Notes under the pieces: generated by a model | Told to the model about the DNA's origin: nothing | What the model saw: the letters and a program-made list of their open reading frames with translations, nothing else | Database searches by the model: none | Shown here: one piece after another, positions 41,201 to 51,300 of the stretch | Position numbering within the stretch: position 1 is the stretch's first letter | How the letters are laid out: each line of letters begins with the position of its first letter | From: Flavobacterium sp. BFFFF1 | GTDB taxonomy: Bacteria > Bacteroidota > Bacteroidia > Flavobacteriales > Flavobacteriaceae | NCBI RefSeq assembly: GCF_002256285.1 | Contig: NZ_NKJE01000014.1 | Location: 1-64,000, forward strand | Direction of reading: 5' to 3' | Length of the DNA stretch: 64,000 nucleotides | Made by a program: the position numbers and the translations under genes

Positions 41201-44200
41201 AGGAACACTGAGGTTGCCTTCCACATCCAGATTAATTGTTGCTGATCCCGTTTGGTTAACCACGGAAAATGATTTAGCGGAGTTATTTTTGAAATCCCCT
41301 TTTACGGTAATTGTCGAAGTAATTTGTGATGTAGTAAGCGTTATATTATCCGCATAACCCGACTCTATCGTGAGATTTCCTCCAATAGTAAAGTTGACCG
41401 AAGTATCCGAAAAGTGAATCGTATTATTGCTGGAACTTCTGAATATCAAATCTTTATGCGTAAGTATTTTGTTATTAAAGTTCCCGCCGCTGGTTATCCT
41501 GAAAGTTCCTGTTTGACTGCCTGTCGCCATATCAAAAATCAGATTACCAAAATAGGAAGTTACCCCATTATAAGTTTGCGAGGATATATTTGTATCAACG
41601 GGCAGAAAAAACCTTCCTGACCCTGTATCGTGGGTTCTTACTATAAAATTGGAATTGGGATGAAAATTCTCTGTCCCTTTCCATAGTGAACCCGTTAGTG
41701 TCGATCCGGCATTAGCGGCATAGTCGAAAATAAATGTTCCATTATCTTCTATTTCAAAGCCGTTGTTGATGGTCAGCGAATTGCTTTGGAACGTGAACGT
41801 ACCGCCATCATAAATATAAATCGAGTTCGCCGTTGAATTGAAGCTGCTCACAAACGACCCGCCTGACATCACTTTGATATTCACGAGATTCGCAAACTGG
41901 TTTCCTGTAGTAATCGTATGCCCATTTTGGACATAAATGGAACTGCTCGTATTCGCTGCAGGTGCCGTCGAATCGCTCCAGGTATTTGTTCCTGAATTGT
42001 ATTGCTGCCATGTCGAGGTGGGCGAAGCGCCCAACCATGTTCCTGAGCTTTTGGAACGATAGTCATTATTCGCATAAATAATCGCACTGATCACAAACGC
42101 ATTCGAGTCCACATCATTATCAAATCCAAGTCCCGTTGTCGCAGCGGTCAGTATAAGTCCCGTACCGGCTACGGTATGGGTCAGCGACGAAAAAGTAGCC
42201 AATCCGGAAACAGCCGCAACACCCACTGGGCTGCCCGTTAACGTACCCGTAGAAGTGATTGAAATCGTTCCGGTGTAATCCAAATCGCGGTTGCCGTTCA
42301 CATCGACTCCGGCCACGGTAACGGACGGCGTCATCGCCGCGCTTACGGTCGTAGTCGTCGGTTGTTGCACGAAAACCAGGCGGTCTGCGGTCACCACAAT
42401 CCTGTTGCGGTTGGTCGTCGTGCTGGAAACCACACTGGTAAAAGCAGTAAACAAGGATGACGTACTGCCTCCCGCAGCCGTAACGCCTGCGTTGCCGATG
42501 GTAACCTGGAACTGTGTATTGTCAGTCACCGTGGACTGAAACGTAACCCTTAGTGTTAAACTCGCCGTTGTTCCATCAGCTGCGGAATACGACAATCCGC
42601 TAAAAGCAATTGTTCCCGCACCGGTATTGATGGTCGGCGACGCATTGACCAGCGCATTGCCATTGAACAACGCTGCTGAACGGATCATCGACGTATTGGT
42701 AACATTAAAAGTAATGGCACTCAAAATCGTAGGCAACGCGTCAGCATCTGCGGAAGCGCCACCATCCCGGATATCAAACCGGAAGAAGTCGATTGAATTC
42801 GAAGTGTTTGTAATCGTTGCGGCCTGATAAGTCGCATAGTTGATATTGGAGTTGTATGTATATGTCCCACTGGCAATAATGTCACTGGCTGCACTCGGCG
42901 TTCCAATTCCGGTAATGGCAAAAGTATAAGTCCCTTCATCTGAATCCGAGTTGGAGATGCTGACCGTGGCATTTTCAGCCGTAAAAGCACCTGCCGTGTA
43001 GGTCACCTGGAACGTCAGCGATCCGTTTGAAGCGATCGTGGCAGAAGATGGCTGGGTGGTCACCGCAAAAGAAGAGGAACCGCTGAGCTGCACCCTCGGC
43101 GTGCCGGACAATGTTAATGCTGACGCGCCCGTATTCCTTATTGTAAAGGTCCGCACAACCGTGCTGCCATAGGTCACACTGCCAAAATCAGTATGGTCTG
43201 CTGTTGACGGTGTGGCATCGGCATTGGCAATGGAAACGCTGTTTCCCTGCACATCGATTTCTGCAGGAGCCAAAGGATTCCCGCCCGTACAATGATTCGT
43301 TGCCGTTAACGTCGTCAATCCTGTGATGGATACGGTGTTTGAAGCCAACGTAGCGCCAAGCGTCCATCCGGCGCCATCCCAGCGTCCCGAATCACTTGTA
43401 GTCTCTGTACCGTTGATGTCGGCAGCAACATAGGTTCCTGAAAAATTATAGGTTGGCGATGTAATCCCGGAAGCACCAATCGACCAGTAACGGGTGATAA
43501 AATTTGTCGGTGCACTGTTGTTTGGCTGCTTGGCATCAATGACACGGATTCCGGCATAGGCGGCGCTGAAACTTCCAGCTGTAAAGTTTAGCGTAGCCGG
43601 AGAAAATTCTGCGGTACCGGTATTGTCACCTACAGGAAACGTAAACGATCCTGTCCCGGCATAGGTTTTCCGCATTTCGCCGGTCCCATCTGCAATCACA
43701 AAACTGTTTGCTGATGCTCCTGAAGTGGTGGCCGCTGCGGCGAGCGTCATATTGAATGTGGAAAGATTTATAAGTCCATTGGTCAACACCAACGCCGTAT
43801 TGATCGTTACATCGGTTCCCAGGGTAGCCCCAACAATTCCCGATTGACGGGTCATTGTCAAGGTCCCAAGCGCCTGCGATCCCGAAGTAAACCGCAACGT
43901 CCCAATACTTCCTGTACCAATCAATGTCATATTCGAAGCGGTGCTTCCCTTAAATGTTCCTAATCCCGCTACAGCATTGGTAAACGAGGCATTCCCCAAA
44001 GTCAATGTCCGCCCATTTAAGTCGAATACGTCGGACGCGCTGTTAAACGTTAGCAAATCACCTGTGGATGAAGGAGAAATGGTCATATCTGCACCCACCA
44101 GCTGCAAAGTGGTAGCGCCACTGGCTGGCTGAAAAGTGATGTAGCTGAACGTAGACGGCCTGCCCACCGGAGCGGTTACCGTTTGCGTACCATTTTTGGT

Positions 44201-47146
44201 AAAGTATACCGACCTGTTGTTTGTGTTGAAAACATAGGTCCCGTTGAAAGTGACGTTACCCCCCACCTTAAGGTCACCTCCAAAAGTTCCCGAAAGGTTC
44301 AGTGTCGCTGTCCCGCTTTGCCCCACAACAAGGTTGTTGCCCACGGTCAATGCCTGTGACATGGCACTGCTGCCAGTCATACGCATCTCAGCACCGTCAT
44401 CAATGGTCAAAGTTCCAGCCAACGCCCGTGGGGTTGACGCGCCGCCGTTAGCACCCAGGTCGAGCACTGTGGTATTGCTGATCTGTACATTGTTAGGATA
44501 CCCTTTCGTGGTACCAATCGTACCAACACCGCTGGCACTCCATTCATTGAAGCGTCCATACACGCTACCCGATCCGTTATACCAATACCTTAGTGTAGAC
44601 GCATTTCCATAAATCGGGGCGGCAGCTACACCACCGTTCGCATTGAGCTGTAAGGTCCCATTCACATAAGCCTTGCCCGCGCCAAAATCCATGGATGCGT
44701 TGGTCACATGTACCGTGATGTTGGTGTCGAAAATGAGTTCGTCCGATCCGGAGTTATTGTAGGCCACCGACTTGTTACCGTTAATATTGACCTGCGCTGC
44801 GGTCGATGATGTAATGGTGCGGCCGGTAAAATTCGTATAAATGCTTCCGCCGGCGTTGTTCAGCGTTAGTGAACGTCCGTTAAGATCAAGGTTTCCATTG
44901 TTGTTGAATTGAAGCACGTTCCCTGTCGTGGAGTTGATGGTAACGTCGGTGGCTGAATTCACCACGACGTTTCCAGCCAGCTTGTCCAGCACGAGGTAAT
45001 CAAAAAACACGTTGCCACCCCCCGTTTTAATGATGTTTTGCGCACCAGTAGGCCCGTTAAATTTGACCACACGTCCATTATTCGTCTGCGTGGCTGTAGC
45101 ACCGACGGTAAAGTCGCCACCCACAGCAAGGTCTCCGCCAGAAGCAGAGGACAGGCTCAAAGTTGCGCCAGACGCAATCGAAACACTTCCCACCACATTG
45201 GTCGCAGCACTCGCCGCACTCATGTCGTAGCTTCCTCCCGTAATGTTCAGGCTGCCATTAACAGTCACACTGCCATTCGTTTGGTCCATATTGAAGCTGC
45301 CTCCTGAAACGTTTAGGTTTCCTGCGACCGTAGTAGTCCCATAAGAGCCGCCAGTGCTGCCCAGATAAATCGTTCCGTTGCCCACGTTCAGGTTCCCGCC
45401 GATCACCCAGTTGCCGCCGACATTTCCGGACCTCGACAGGTACCGTCCGCTGGTGTTCATGGTGAAATCATAGCAGGAGATTGCGCCGAATGAAGTTACA
45501 TCACCGGCACTGTTGAATACATAGCTGTTGCGGCTGAACGGAGGGGTCGAGCTTCCGATGGTCGTCGTGCTCACGGTATAATACCGGCTGTATCGTGCCG
45601 AAGTCCCAATGCTGCCCGCAGCATTTTCAGTCGGCGTTTGTGCATACACAAACCCACCTGAAGAAGTCACATAATTGAAAAAATTGAACGAAGACGGCAT
45701 GCCGCCAATGGCTGACCACGGAATGGAGAATTCGCGTACCGTGCCTGCCTCAGCATAACTTCCGAACGCCGTCGTGGCAGTGCTCCAGCCGTTGCTGCCA
45801 TTTGCGGTACGGTATTCGCGATAACCGCTTTTGACATACAGGACCAAATCAGCACGAAACTGCAATTCAGCGAAATTGGTGCCGTCATAGCCGTTCCCGA
45901 CATTGGTACCGTTCGCATTCGTACCGCCGTTTACAAGCGATTGCGGATCCTTATCCAGGTACATCACAAAACCCTCGCTGAGGGAAGCACCGCTAACACC
46001 CACATACAGATTCGTTGAATCCCATTTCATGTAGGTGACGGAACTCCCGGAAGTTTGTTGGTTGTTGCCATCGGTGTGTGTGCCGTATTCACCGGCGGTG
46101 ATGGTACCATCAACCCCAGATCCAGCTGACGTTGTAGGGTTTTGGGTTGTTGAATTACCACCCTGTATATTCCCTACGGTGTAAGTTCCCGCGGCCCGTA
46201 CTCTGTAAAAATAGGGTGTGCTCGCCGACAATCCAGTTACCACTTGTGAAATGGTCGATCCGCCCGAAACGTATAAATTGTTGTAACCGCTCACGAAGGA
46301 AGAGAAACTATTGTTTGTTGAAACATCCAGATAGTAACCATTCGCACCACTAACTGTTGCCCAATTAGCCGTAAAACCGGTTGCCGTAATACTCGTCGCA
46401 GCTGAGGAAGTTGGTATGGCAGGAACCGGGTCAATCAGAATATTGTCTATGTCTACATTTCCACTCCCATTAGATATCGCAAATTTTAAATCTGTAAGTG
46501 TCTGCGAAGCAGTAGTTGCGGCGGCATCGTTTAGTTCTTTTGTAGTTCCAATCCACAAATCGAAAGTATCATTTGCAACACTTTCTTCAACACCATTTGG
46601 GCCGCGATAGTATAATACCGCACCAGAATTATTGATTATCCAGTGGATGGTTTGTAGCCCGGTATAATTTGCAGTGTTAACACTCCCTCCAATATCGCGC
46701 AAAGAAAACTGGCCAGCTGTGGTAGTCCAGTTTAAACCGATTCTTGAATGTACCGACGCATTTGCCTCAGTGCTATTTCCTGTTGTAAAACCACTTCCAA
46801 CCTGAAAAGCTGCTAAGTTTGTGACGGCAGTTGAGTTGCCTGACACAGTCAAGTCAAATCGGTAATACACACTTCCCGGAGTCGGGCTAAAATCGGTAGT
46901 TCTGCTGAACGCGCCTGCATTACCGGTTCGGGCAAACCGTAGTTTATTCGAAGTCGTTGTGTTTATTGACAATACCGTTCCTGCGCCAGATGTACTAATT
47001 GCATCCCATTGCCCATTGTTTGGAGTTGCGCTAACATAGCTTGATACCGTGGTGGAACTTCCAAATTGTTGTTCTAATAGCTGGGCTTTCGAAATTTGAG
47101 AGCACAGAAACCCGAAAAAAACTAAAAATAAAACCTTAACTCTCAT
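38222..47146 (-). CDS. Giant T9SS-secreted protein with type C sorting signal
   Basis: 2974 residues, one uninterrupted frame. The signal peptide MRVKVLFLVFFGFLCSQISKAQ fits the start at 47146; a codon 8 residues upstream is possible. Modules visible: an N-terminal beta-sandwich (25-240), a fibronectin-III-like domain (about 245-330), a CBM9-like domain (about 340-510), and a long region of short beta strands with recurring LNGRSLTLNN-type units (about 560-1290). Then come a choice-of-anchor/ASH-like Ig domain (DFGSVTYGSTVVRTFTIRNTG, about 1310-1400), further beta-rich repeats, and a ~445-residue C-terminal module ending in a type C sorting signal (NHQTLIVKIKLENG, KKIVY). No enzyme motif was recognised, so a surface adhesin or structural role is inferred. 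No -7 box was found. Confidence 0.88.
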   Translation of the reverse strand: MRVKVLFLVFFGFLCSQISKAQLLEQQFGSSTTVSSYVSATPNNGQWDAISTSGAGTVLSINTTTSNKLRFARTGNAGAFSRTTDFSPTPGSVYYRFDLTVSGNSTAVTNLAAFQVGSGFTTGNSTEANASVHSRIGLNWTTTAGQFSLRDIGGSVNTANYTGLQTIHWIINNSGAVLYYRGPNGVEESVANDTFDLWIGTTKELNDAAATTASQTLTDLKFAISNGSGNVDIDNILIDPVPAIPTSSAATSITATGFTANWATVSGANGYYLDVSTNNSFSSFVSGYNNLYVSGGSTISQVVTGLSASTPYFYRVRAAGTYTVGNIQGGNSTTQNPTTSAGSGVDGTITAGEYGTHTDGNNQQTSGSSVTYMKWDSTNLYVGVSGASLSEGFVMYLDKDPQSLVNGGTNANGTNVGNGYDGTNFAELQFRADLVLYVKSGYREYRTANGSNGWSTATTAFGSYAEAGTVREFSIPWSAIGGMPSSFNFFNYVTSSGGFVYAQTPTENAAGSIGTSARYSRYYTVSTTTIGSSTPPFSRNSYVFNSAGDVTSFGAISCYDFTMNTSGRYLSRSGNVGGNWVIGGNLNVGNGTIYLGSTGGSYGTTTVAGNLNVSGGSFNMDQTNGSVTVNGSLNITGGSYDMSAASAATNVVGSVSIASGATLSLSSASGGDLAVGGDFTVGATATQTNNGRVVKFNGPTGAQNIIKTGGGNVFFDYLVLDKLAGNVVVNSATDVTINSTTGNVLQFNNNGNLDLNGRSLTLNNAGGSIYTNFTGRTITSSTAAQVNINGNKSVAYNNSGSDELIFDTNITVHVTNASMDFGAGKAYVNGTLQLNANGGVAAAPIYGNASTLRYWYNGSGSVYGRFNEWSASGVGTIGTTKGYPNNVQISNTTVLDLGANGGASTPRALAGTLTIDDGAEMRMTGSSAMSQALTVGNNLVVGQSGTATLNLSGTFGGDLKVGGNVTFNGTYVFNTNNRSVYFTKNGTQTVTAPVGRPSTFSYITFQPASGATTLQLVGADMTISPSSTGDLLTFNSASDVFDLNGRTLTLGNASFTNAVAGLGTFKGSTASNMTLIGTGSIGTLRFTSGSQALGTLTMTRQSGIVGATLGTDVTINTALVLTNGLINLSTFNMTLAAAATTSGASANSFVIADGTGEMRKTYAGTGSFTFPVGDNTGTAEFSPATLNFTAGSFSAAYAGIRVIDAKQPNNSAPTNFITRYWSIGASGITSPTYNFSGTYVAADINGTETTSDSGRWDGAGWTLGATLASNTVSITGLTTLTATNHCTGGNPLAPAEIDVQGNSVSIANADATPSTADHTDFGSVTYGSTVVRTFTIRNTGASALTLSGTPRVQLSGSSSFAVTTQPSSATIASNGSLTFQVTYTAGAFTAENATVSISNSDSDEGTYTFAITGIGTPSAASDIIASGTYTYNSNINYATYQAATITNTSNSIDFFRFDIRDGGASADADALPTILSAITFNVTNTSMIRSAALFNGNALVNASPTINTGAGTIAFSGLSYSAADGTTASLTLRVTFQSTVTDNTQFQVTIGNAGVTAAGGSTSSLFTAFTSVVSSTTTNRNRIVVTADRLVFVQQPTTTTVSAAMTPSVTVAGVDVNGNRDLDYTGTISITSTGTLTGSPVGVAAVSGLATFSSLTHTVAGTGLILTAATTGLGFDNDVDSNAFVISAIIYANNDYRSKSSGTWLGASPTSTWQQYNSGTNTWSDSTAPAANTSSSIYVQNGHTITTGNQFANLVNIKVMSGGSFVSSFNSTANSIYIYDGGTFTFQSNSLTINNGFEIEDNGTFIFDYAANAGSTLTGSLWKGTENFHPNSNFIVRTHDTGSGRFFLPVDTNISSQTYNGVTSYFGNLIFDMATGSQTGTFRITSGGNFNNKILTHKDLIFRSSSNNTIHFSDTSVNFTIGGNLTIESGYADNITLTTSQITSTITVKGDFKNNSAKSFSVVNQTGSATINLDVEGNLSVPNAGTVNLNSATGSSTASSSINLKGDLSLGTSALLLSTSTSGGTVNFKGTGDGLTAATTQTIDIASTGATENQYVTFIPNSGSYVQLANRDLELGTSGKVTVNSGSVFDFGFSGTTALLVKEVPAAATGTSFLLNSGGTLKITSPLGITASGNGNVQTDTRTYTPASSTFHYIGKANQETGDGITSASNSKTIVCELDTDTLQLALTNSTAITTPGLLNIKKGQVIETTSNYITGSTGGLSMSANTLYQVAALSSSGTDVIPRLDGISSAYSLTGGTIELNGGGSQILRGSRDYRNLTFSNTGNKSTSSSITNITGTVTIANSVVLDVANRGFGGSGTNLTMTGTSQFKNSGAGSKPDAAGTYSLSTGSTIEFYGTAATIIRLGSPINYGNVVVNGTNVSTSSAVTGLRMQSGTTFTVKNNATFRMINTDGFSGATTTAIDNTNTPSIVLETGSTIDYTGASQSLTAFSPSYYNLKVSGSGIKTIPGSSEVLVGNDLSVTAGTLQVDANKLLTVTNSIATIDNGIEVKNNGNLVQITDGISDTGKIIATRTCRSMILDDYVYWGSPVQEDVFSQLPAFFDASYQWELTGNYDGYWNGLAATTPGRGFITRAGADGNASFNFNGVPNNGVVTVYGDSFDDGVTQSSGNSILLSNPYPSAIDATAFVTDPANDGKIGGTLYFWTSFTGYTGGQYNTNDYATWNLSGATGVKASTDETGTDDLKPTGKIGTGQGFFAVLLQDYNVTFNNSMRIRTTNQNTQFFRDGSGAAAGNENGHLWLNMTDGNGGFRQTLVAYVDGATNDFDTLYDGMSFTANQINFYSISADKSLVIQGRQLPFDNQDLVPMGFRIANSGNFTIAIDSKDGVFDDNQDVFLEDLQLGIIHDLKSSPYQFSADAGLYNNRFVLRYTNGTLGTDNPIVGNEVTVAVEKDKLSIRSVMQPMTEIAVYDVAGRKVFESQNINANEYSANDIVLNHQTLIVKIKLENGAIVTKKIVY

Positions 47147-47633
47147 AAATAACCATGTTTTGGGGAACATTAAATTTCCAAATGATCGCCTGATTATCCA
47201 TCGGTTAAATCAATTTGGGGGAAGTAAATGTAAAGACAAATCTCTCATTGAGAATTATACTTTTTTAACTTATTTTTAATAATTGGACGAACGGTATTTT
47301 TTTGTCGGTAAACGGCGCGGGCAGGCGGAAACAGCTGAAAAAAAATAGCTTAGAACGCAGGTTGTTTATTTTTAAAACCAGCATTCTTCCTACATCCATC
47401 CTGACCCTGCAGGCAGGATACTGCTGCGGTGTTGAAGGCACCAAAATAATCTTTTAAATACAATCTATAGTAACTTTATAGTAAGGTTATAGTAACTTTA
47501 TAGTAAGTTTAAAGTAATATTATAGTTAAGATAATTGTAGTAAAATCAGCGCGCAATCTGATAGGTGAACACTGTACACCTAATTTCTCAGGCATCCTGC
47601 GTCGGTTAAAAGGTATTTTTTATTTTTACACCA
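47147..47633. other. Divergent intergenic region between the giant T9SS gene and recX
   Basis: 487 nt without a gene. Contents: an AT-rich leader of the minus-strand gene, a fragment resembling the right arm of the dispersed element (47321-47340, GCAGGCGGAAACAGCTGAAA), and an 11-bp tandem repeat (47466-47542). No standard promoter box was recognised for either gene. Confidence 0.6.
47466..47542. repeat. 11-bp tandem repeat array
   Basis: Seven consecutive 11-nt units: TATAGTAACTT, TATAGTAAGGT, TATAGTAACTT, TATAGTAAGTT, TAAAGTAATAT, TATAGTTAAGA, TAATTGTAGTA. The first four share TATAGTAA exactly and the later ones are diverged. The period is close to one DNA helical turn. It lies about 320 nt upstream of the giant gene and 90 nt upstream of recX. 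Confidence 0.85.
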
Positions 47634-48110
47634 ATGGAACACCACCCGAATTTATCCGAAACCATCCAAAAACTGGAGCATTATTGCGCCTACCAGGAAC
47701 GTTGCCACCAGGAAGTGGCGGAGAAACTCCGCACCTTAGGCATCTGGGGCGACAAGGCTGATGCGGTCATCGTCCACCTGCTGGATAACAACTACCTGAA
47801 TGAGGAACGATTTGCGTGTGCGTTTGCCAGAGGGAAACACCGCATTAAAAGCTGGGGCAGGAACCGGATCGTAAACGAACTCAAAATGCGCGGGATTTCG
47901 AGGTTCAACATCACCACCGCGCTCAACGAAATTGACCCCCTCGAATACGCCGATCATTTCGACAAACTTTCCCTAAGGCATTGGGAAAGCCTCTCTGAAA
48001 AAAATGCCTTGAAAAAGCGCAAAAAGTTCTGTGATTTTTTGCTTCGTAAAGGCTTTGAAAGTGACCTGATTTACGATAAAGTAAAAATTCTGGAGCAGGA
48101 CAACTGTTAA
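47634..48110 (+). CDS. recX: Regulatory protein RecX
   Basis: 158 residues. RecX modulates RecA filaments. The protein consists of helical triplets with the family pattern: LEHYCAYQERCHQEVAEKLRTLG near 15, VIVHLLDNNYLNEERFACAFARGKHRIKSWGRNRIVNELKMRGI near 46-88, and KKRKKFCDFLLRKGFESDLI near 128. The length is normal for the family. No recA is nearby. It lies between two divergent T9SS genes. Confidence 0.9.
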   Translation: MEHHPNLSETIQKLEHYCAYQERCHQEVAEKLRTLGIWGDKADAVIVHLLDNNYLNEERFACAFARGKHRIKSWGRNRIVNELKMRGISRFNITTALNEIDPLEYADHFDKLSLRHWESLSEKNALKKRKKFCDFLLRKGFESDLIYDKVKILEQDNC

Positions 48111-48267
48111 ATTTTAACATATTACAATTCAGCATTTTACAACATTTCAAACACAAAATGACGAAATCGATTTCGCCAATACTGCCGTTCGCCGATAATA
48201 CACGACAACTTATCGAAAACAAGAAAACTTTCACATTTTTCAGTTCTTTTTTAACAACCGCTGGGAG

Positions 48268-48275
48268 TACTTTTG
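48268..48275 (+). promoter_or_regulatory. -7 box of the beta-helix T9SS gene
   Basis: TACTTTTG (TAnnTTTG), 47 nt before the start codon. No clear -33. Confidence 0.5.
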
Positions 48276-48322
48276 CGTAATTCAAAAAAAAAGCTATGCT
48301 GGCATAGTAAACCAAAACTCCC

Positions 48323-51300
48323 ATGAAAAGATTATTACTTATTTTTTTAATACCGTTTTTAGGGTTCTCGCAAATTAGCGGCACCAAAATAATCGGTTCT
48401 TCACAAGCTGCTCCTTATACGAATTTGACGCTGGCCATTGCGTATGTCAATACGGTAGGTGTAAATGGCCCGACGACTTTCCTGATCGACAACGACCAAA
48501 CGGCAGCCACATCGTTAATCATCAATCAATTTACCGGAACCAGCGCAACAAACACATTGACGATCAAGCCAAATACCGGAAAGACCATCACGATTTCCGG
48601 TGCGATAAGCAATGGCGCGGTAATACAATTTAACGGTGCCGACAACATCATCATCAATGGAAACAATGGAACCAGCGACAAGCAGTTGACCGTTTACAAT
48701 ACTTTCAGTGATTCAGGAAACTCATACACATCAAGGGCCGCAGTCTGGATGTATGGTGGCGCCACAAACAACAAGGTTACCAATGCCATTTTGAGGACAA
48801 ACATTATTGATGCCAGTGCTGGAACGTTGTCTGTGGGTCTACTCGCCGGAAGCAGCAGCATGGGCGGCGCGCAGGACAATTCAAACAATGAGGTAAGCAA
48901 CAACACGTTTACTACAGTAAAACAGGCCGTTTACATCAACGGGAACAGTGCTTCAAACACAAACTGGACGATCAGCAGCAACATGATAGGCGCCGCATCT
49001 GATGCGAGCAAACCTTATTTGGGAATCTATCTGAACAACATCACGACATATACCCTGTCAGGAAATACTATTGACGGCGTAAAGCGCCCAAACGGAGTCG
49101 GTGGAACAGCATTCCATTCGGGAATATACGTCAGCGGCGCCAGTACAGGAACCATTTCGGGAAATACGGTGTCTAATATTGAAAATGCGTCCGGCAGCAA
49201 CATCTGCTACGGTTTATACGTATCGGGATCCACCACAAGCGTAACAGGAAATACCGTTACAGGGGTAATTTCAAATTCAACAAATGACGGTAATGCCGGA
49301 ATTTCCATCACAGGAAGTAACGCAACCATCGCGAACAATAAAATCTACACCATCACGATGACCGACAGCAAACTGATGAGTGGGATTTTTGTAAGCGGCA
49401 ATAGCGCGCTGGTTTACAACAATATGATCGGAAACGTTTCTTCTGCCGGAGGCGGAAGTCCTAACTCACAAAGTGGCAATGGAATCTATATCGATAGTGG
49501 TACAATCGTAAAAGTGTATTACAACACGGTTAGATTGGCGACAAACCAGTCCACGGGAGCTTCAGCGTGCCTGTTCATCAACGGCGGTACACAATTGGAC
49601 ATCCGCAACAACCTTTTCATCAATGCACAGAGTTCCGGATCTACCAGGTTTTGCGTGTACTCCACGGTAACCACCACCTCGAGTTTTACCAATATCGATT
49701 ATAACGATTACTATTCTTCACAATACATCGGCAGCTGGGGCAGCTTTTACACCGCAACAAACCTGAAGACGACGCTCGCGCAGTGGCAGGCAGTGACGTC
49801 GAAGGATGCAAACTCCATCAATGTATCGGCTACTTTTACAGCAGCTACAGATTTACACTTAAGCGCCACACAGGCTTCGCTGGTTGTCGGCACGCCGATT
49901 TCAGGATTTACAACCGACATTGACGGCGACACGAGAAACAACCCTTCTACAGTAGGCGCTGATGAATATGCGGCCTGTTCAGGCGGAACAACCACCTGGA
50001 ATGGTACCACTTGGAGCAATGGAACCCCAACCGCTACGATTAAAGCCGTGATCAATGGGGCTTACAACACGACAACCCATGGCGATATCATAACCTGTGA
50101 GCTCACGGTGAACAGCGGCAAAACCCTTACGATTACGCCAGGCAAAGTGGTTGAGATTCAAAACAACCTCACCAATAACGGCACCATCAACATTCAGGAT
50201 AAAGGATCCCTCGTACAAGTCAGTGACGCTTCCACCGTTTCCGGAAACATCACCCTGACGCGTACGACCACCTCATTGAAGCCATACGATTATACTTATT
50301 TCAGTTCTCCCGTAAGTGGCTCGGTTATTTCTAATGTAATCGCAGACACGTATTACAATTTCACGTTTGACCCATCCATTAACAACTGGGTGAGCCAGCC
50401 ACAGAACGCAGTGATGACCGTAGGAAAAGGGTACTGCCTTCGCGCCCCGGAAACACTGAACTTCAACCCAACCGCCACCTTCAATGCTGTATTCGCCGGA
50501 GTTCCCAATAATGGTATCATCAACGTGCCGGTTACCAAAACAGCCGCCTGCCCCTATAACCTCATTGGCAACCCTTATCCGTCTGCAGTAGATGCCGACT
50601 TGTTTTTAGGCAACGCAACCAACGCATCAAAACTAACAGGTGTAATATATCTATGGACACACAACACAGCGATAAGTGCCAACAATCCTGGTTCAGAGAC
50701 TTACAATTACACCACCAACGATTACGCCAAATACAACCTCACAGGCCCTACCAAAGGCGTGGCAGCCGCTTCAGGAGGCGTACTGCCGACAGGCAAAATC
50801 GCCTCGGGACAAGGATTTTTTGTGGAAACAACAGGATCCAATACCACTTCAAATCTTGTATTTAACAACGGCATGCGGGTCAAAACAACAAACTCAAACG
50901 GCAATTTTTACCGCACCGCAAATACTACAGAAGAAACGCAGGGAACCATTGAGAAGAATCGACTGTGGGTGAGCATCAGCAATACCGAAGGCGCCTATGA
51001 TGAAACTTTACTTGGGTATGTAACCGGAGCATCTAACGACCTGGATTATGGCTATGATGGTAAAACCTTTGATGCCGGAAACTATGTCATGATTTACTCC
51101 ATACTCAATGGCGAAAAACTTTGTATTCAGGGGAAAGACGTGAACTTCAATGCAAACGATGTTATTCCGCTTGGTTTTAAGACATCCCTTACGGGGCAGT
51201 TGACTATCGGTATTGAGAAAACAGATGGCTTTTTCGCAGCAGATCAGGACGTGTATCTGTTGGATAAGACCACCAATGTACTGACGGATCTAAAACAGGG

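Noticed and set aside
38882..46610. Many antisense ORFs of 60-150 residues opposite the giant T9SS gene
   Set aside because: They are shadow frames of a repetitive Thr/Ser/Gly/Asn-rich coding sequence; none shows a domain.
47466..47542. CRISPR array
   Set aside because: Units are 11 bp with no spacers, and no cas genes are near.
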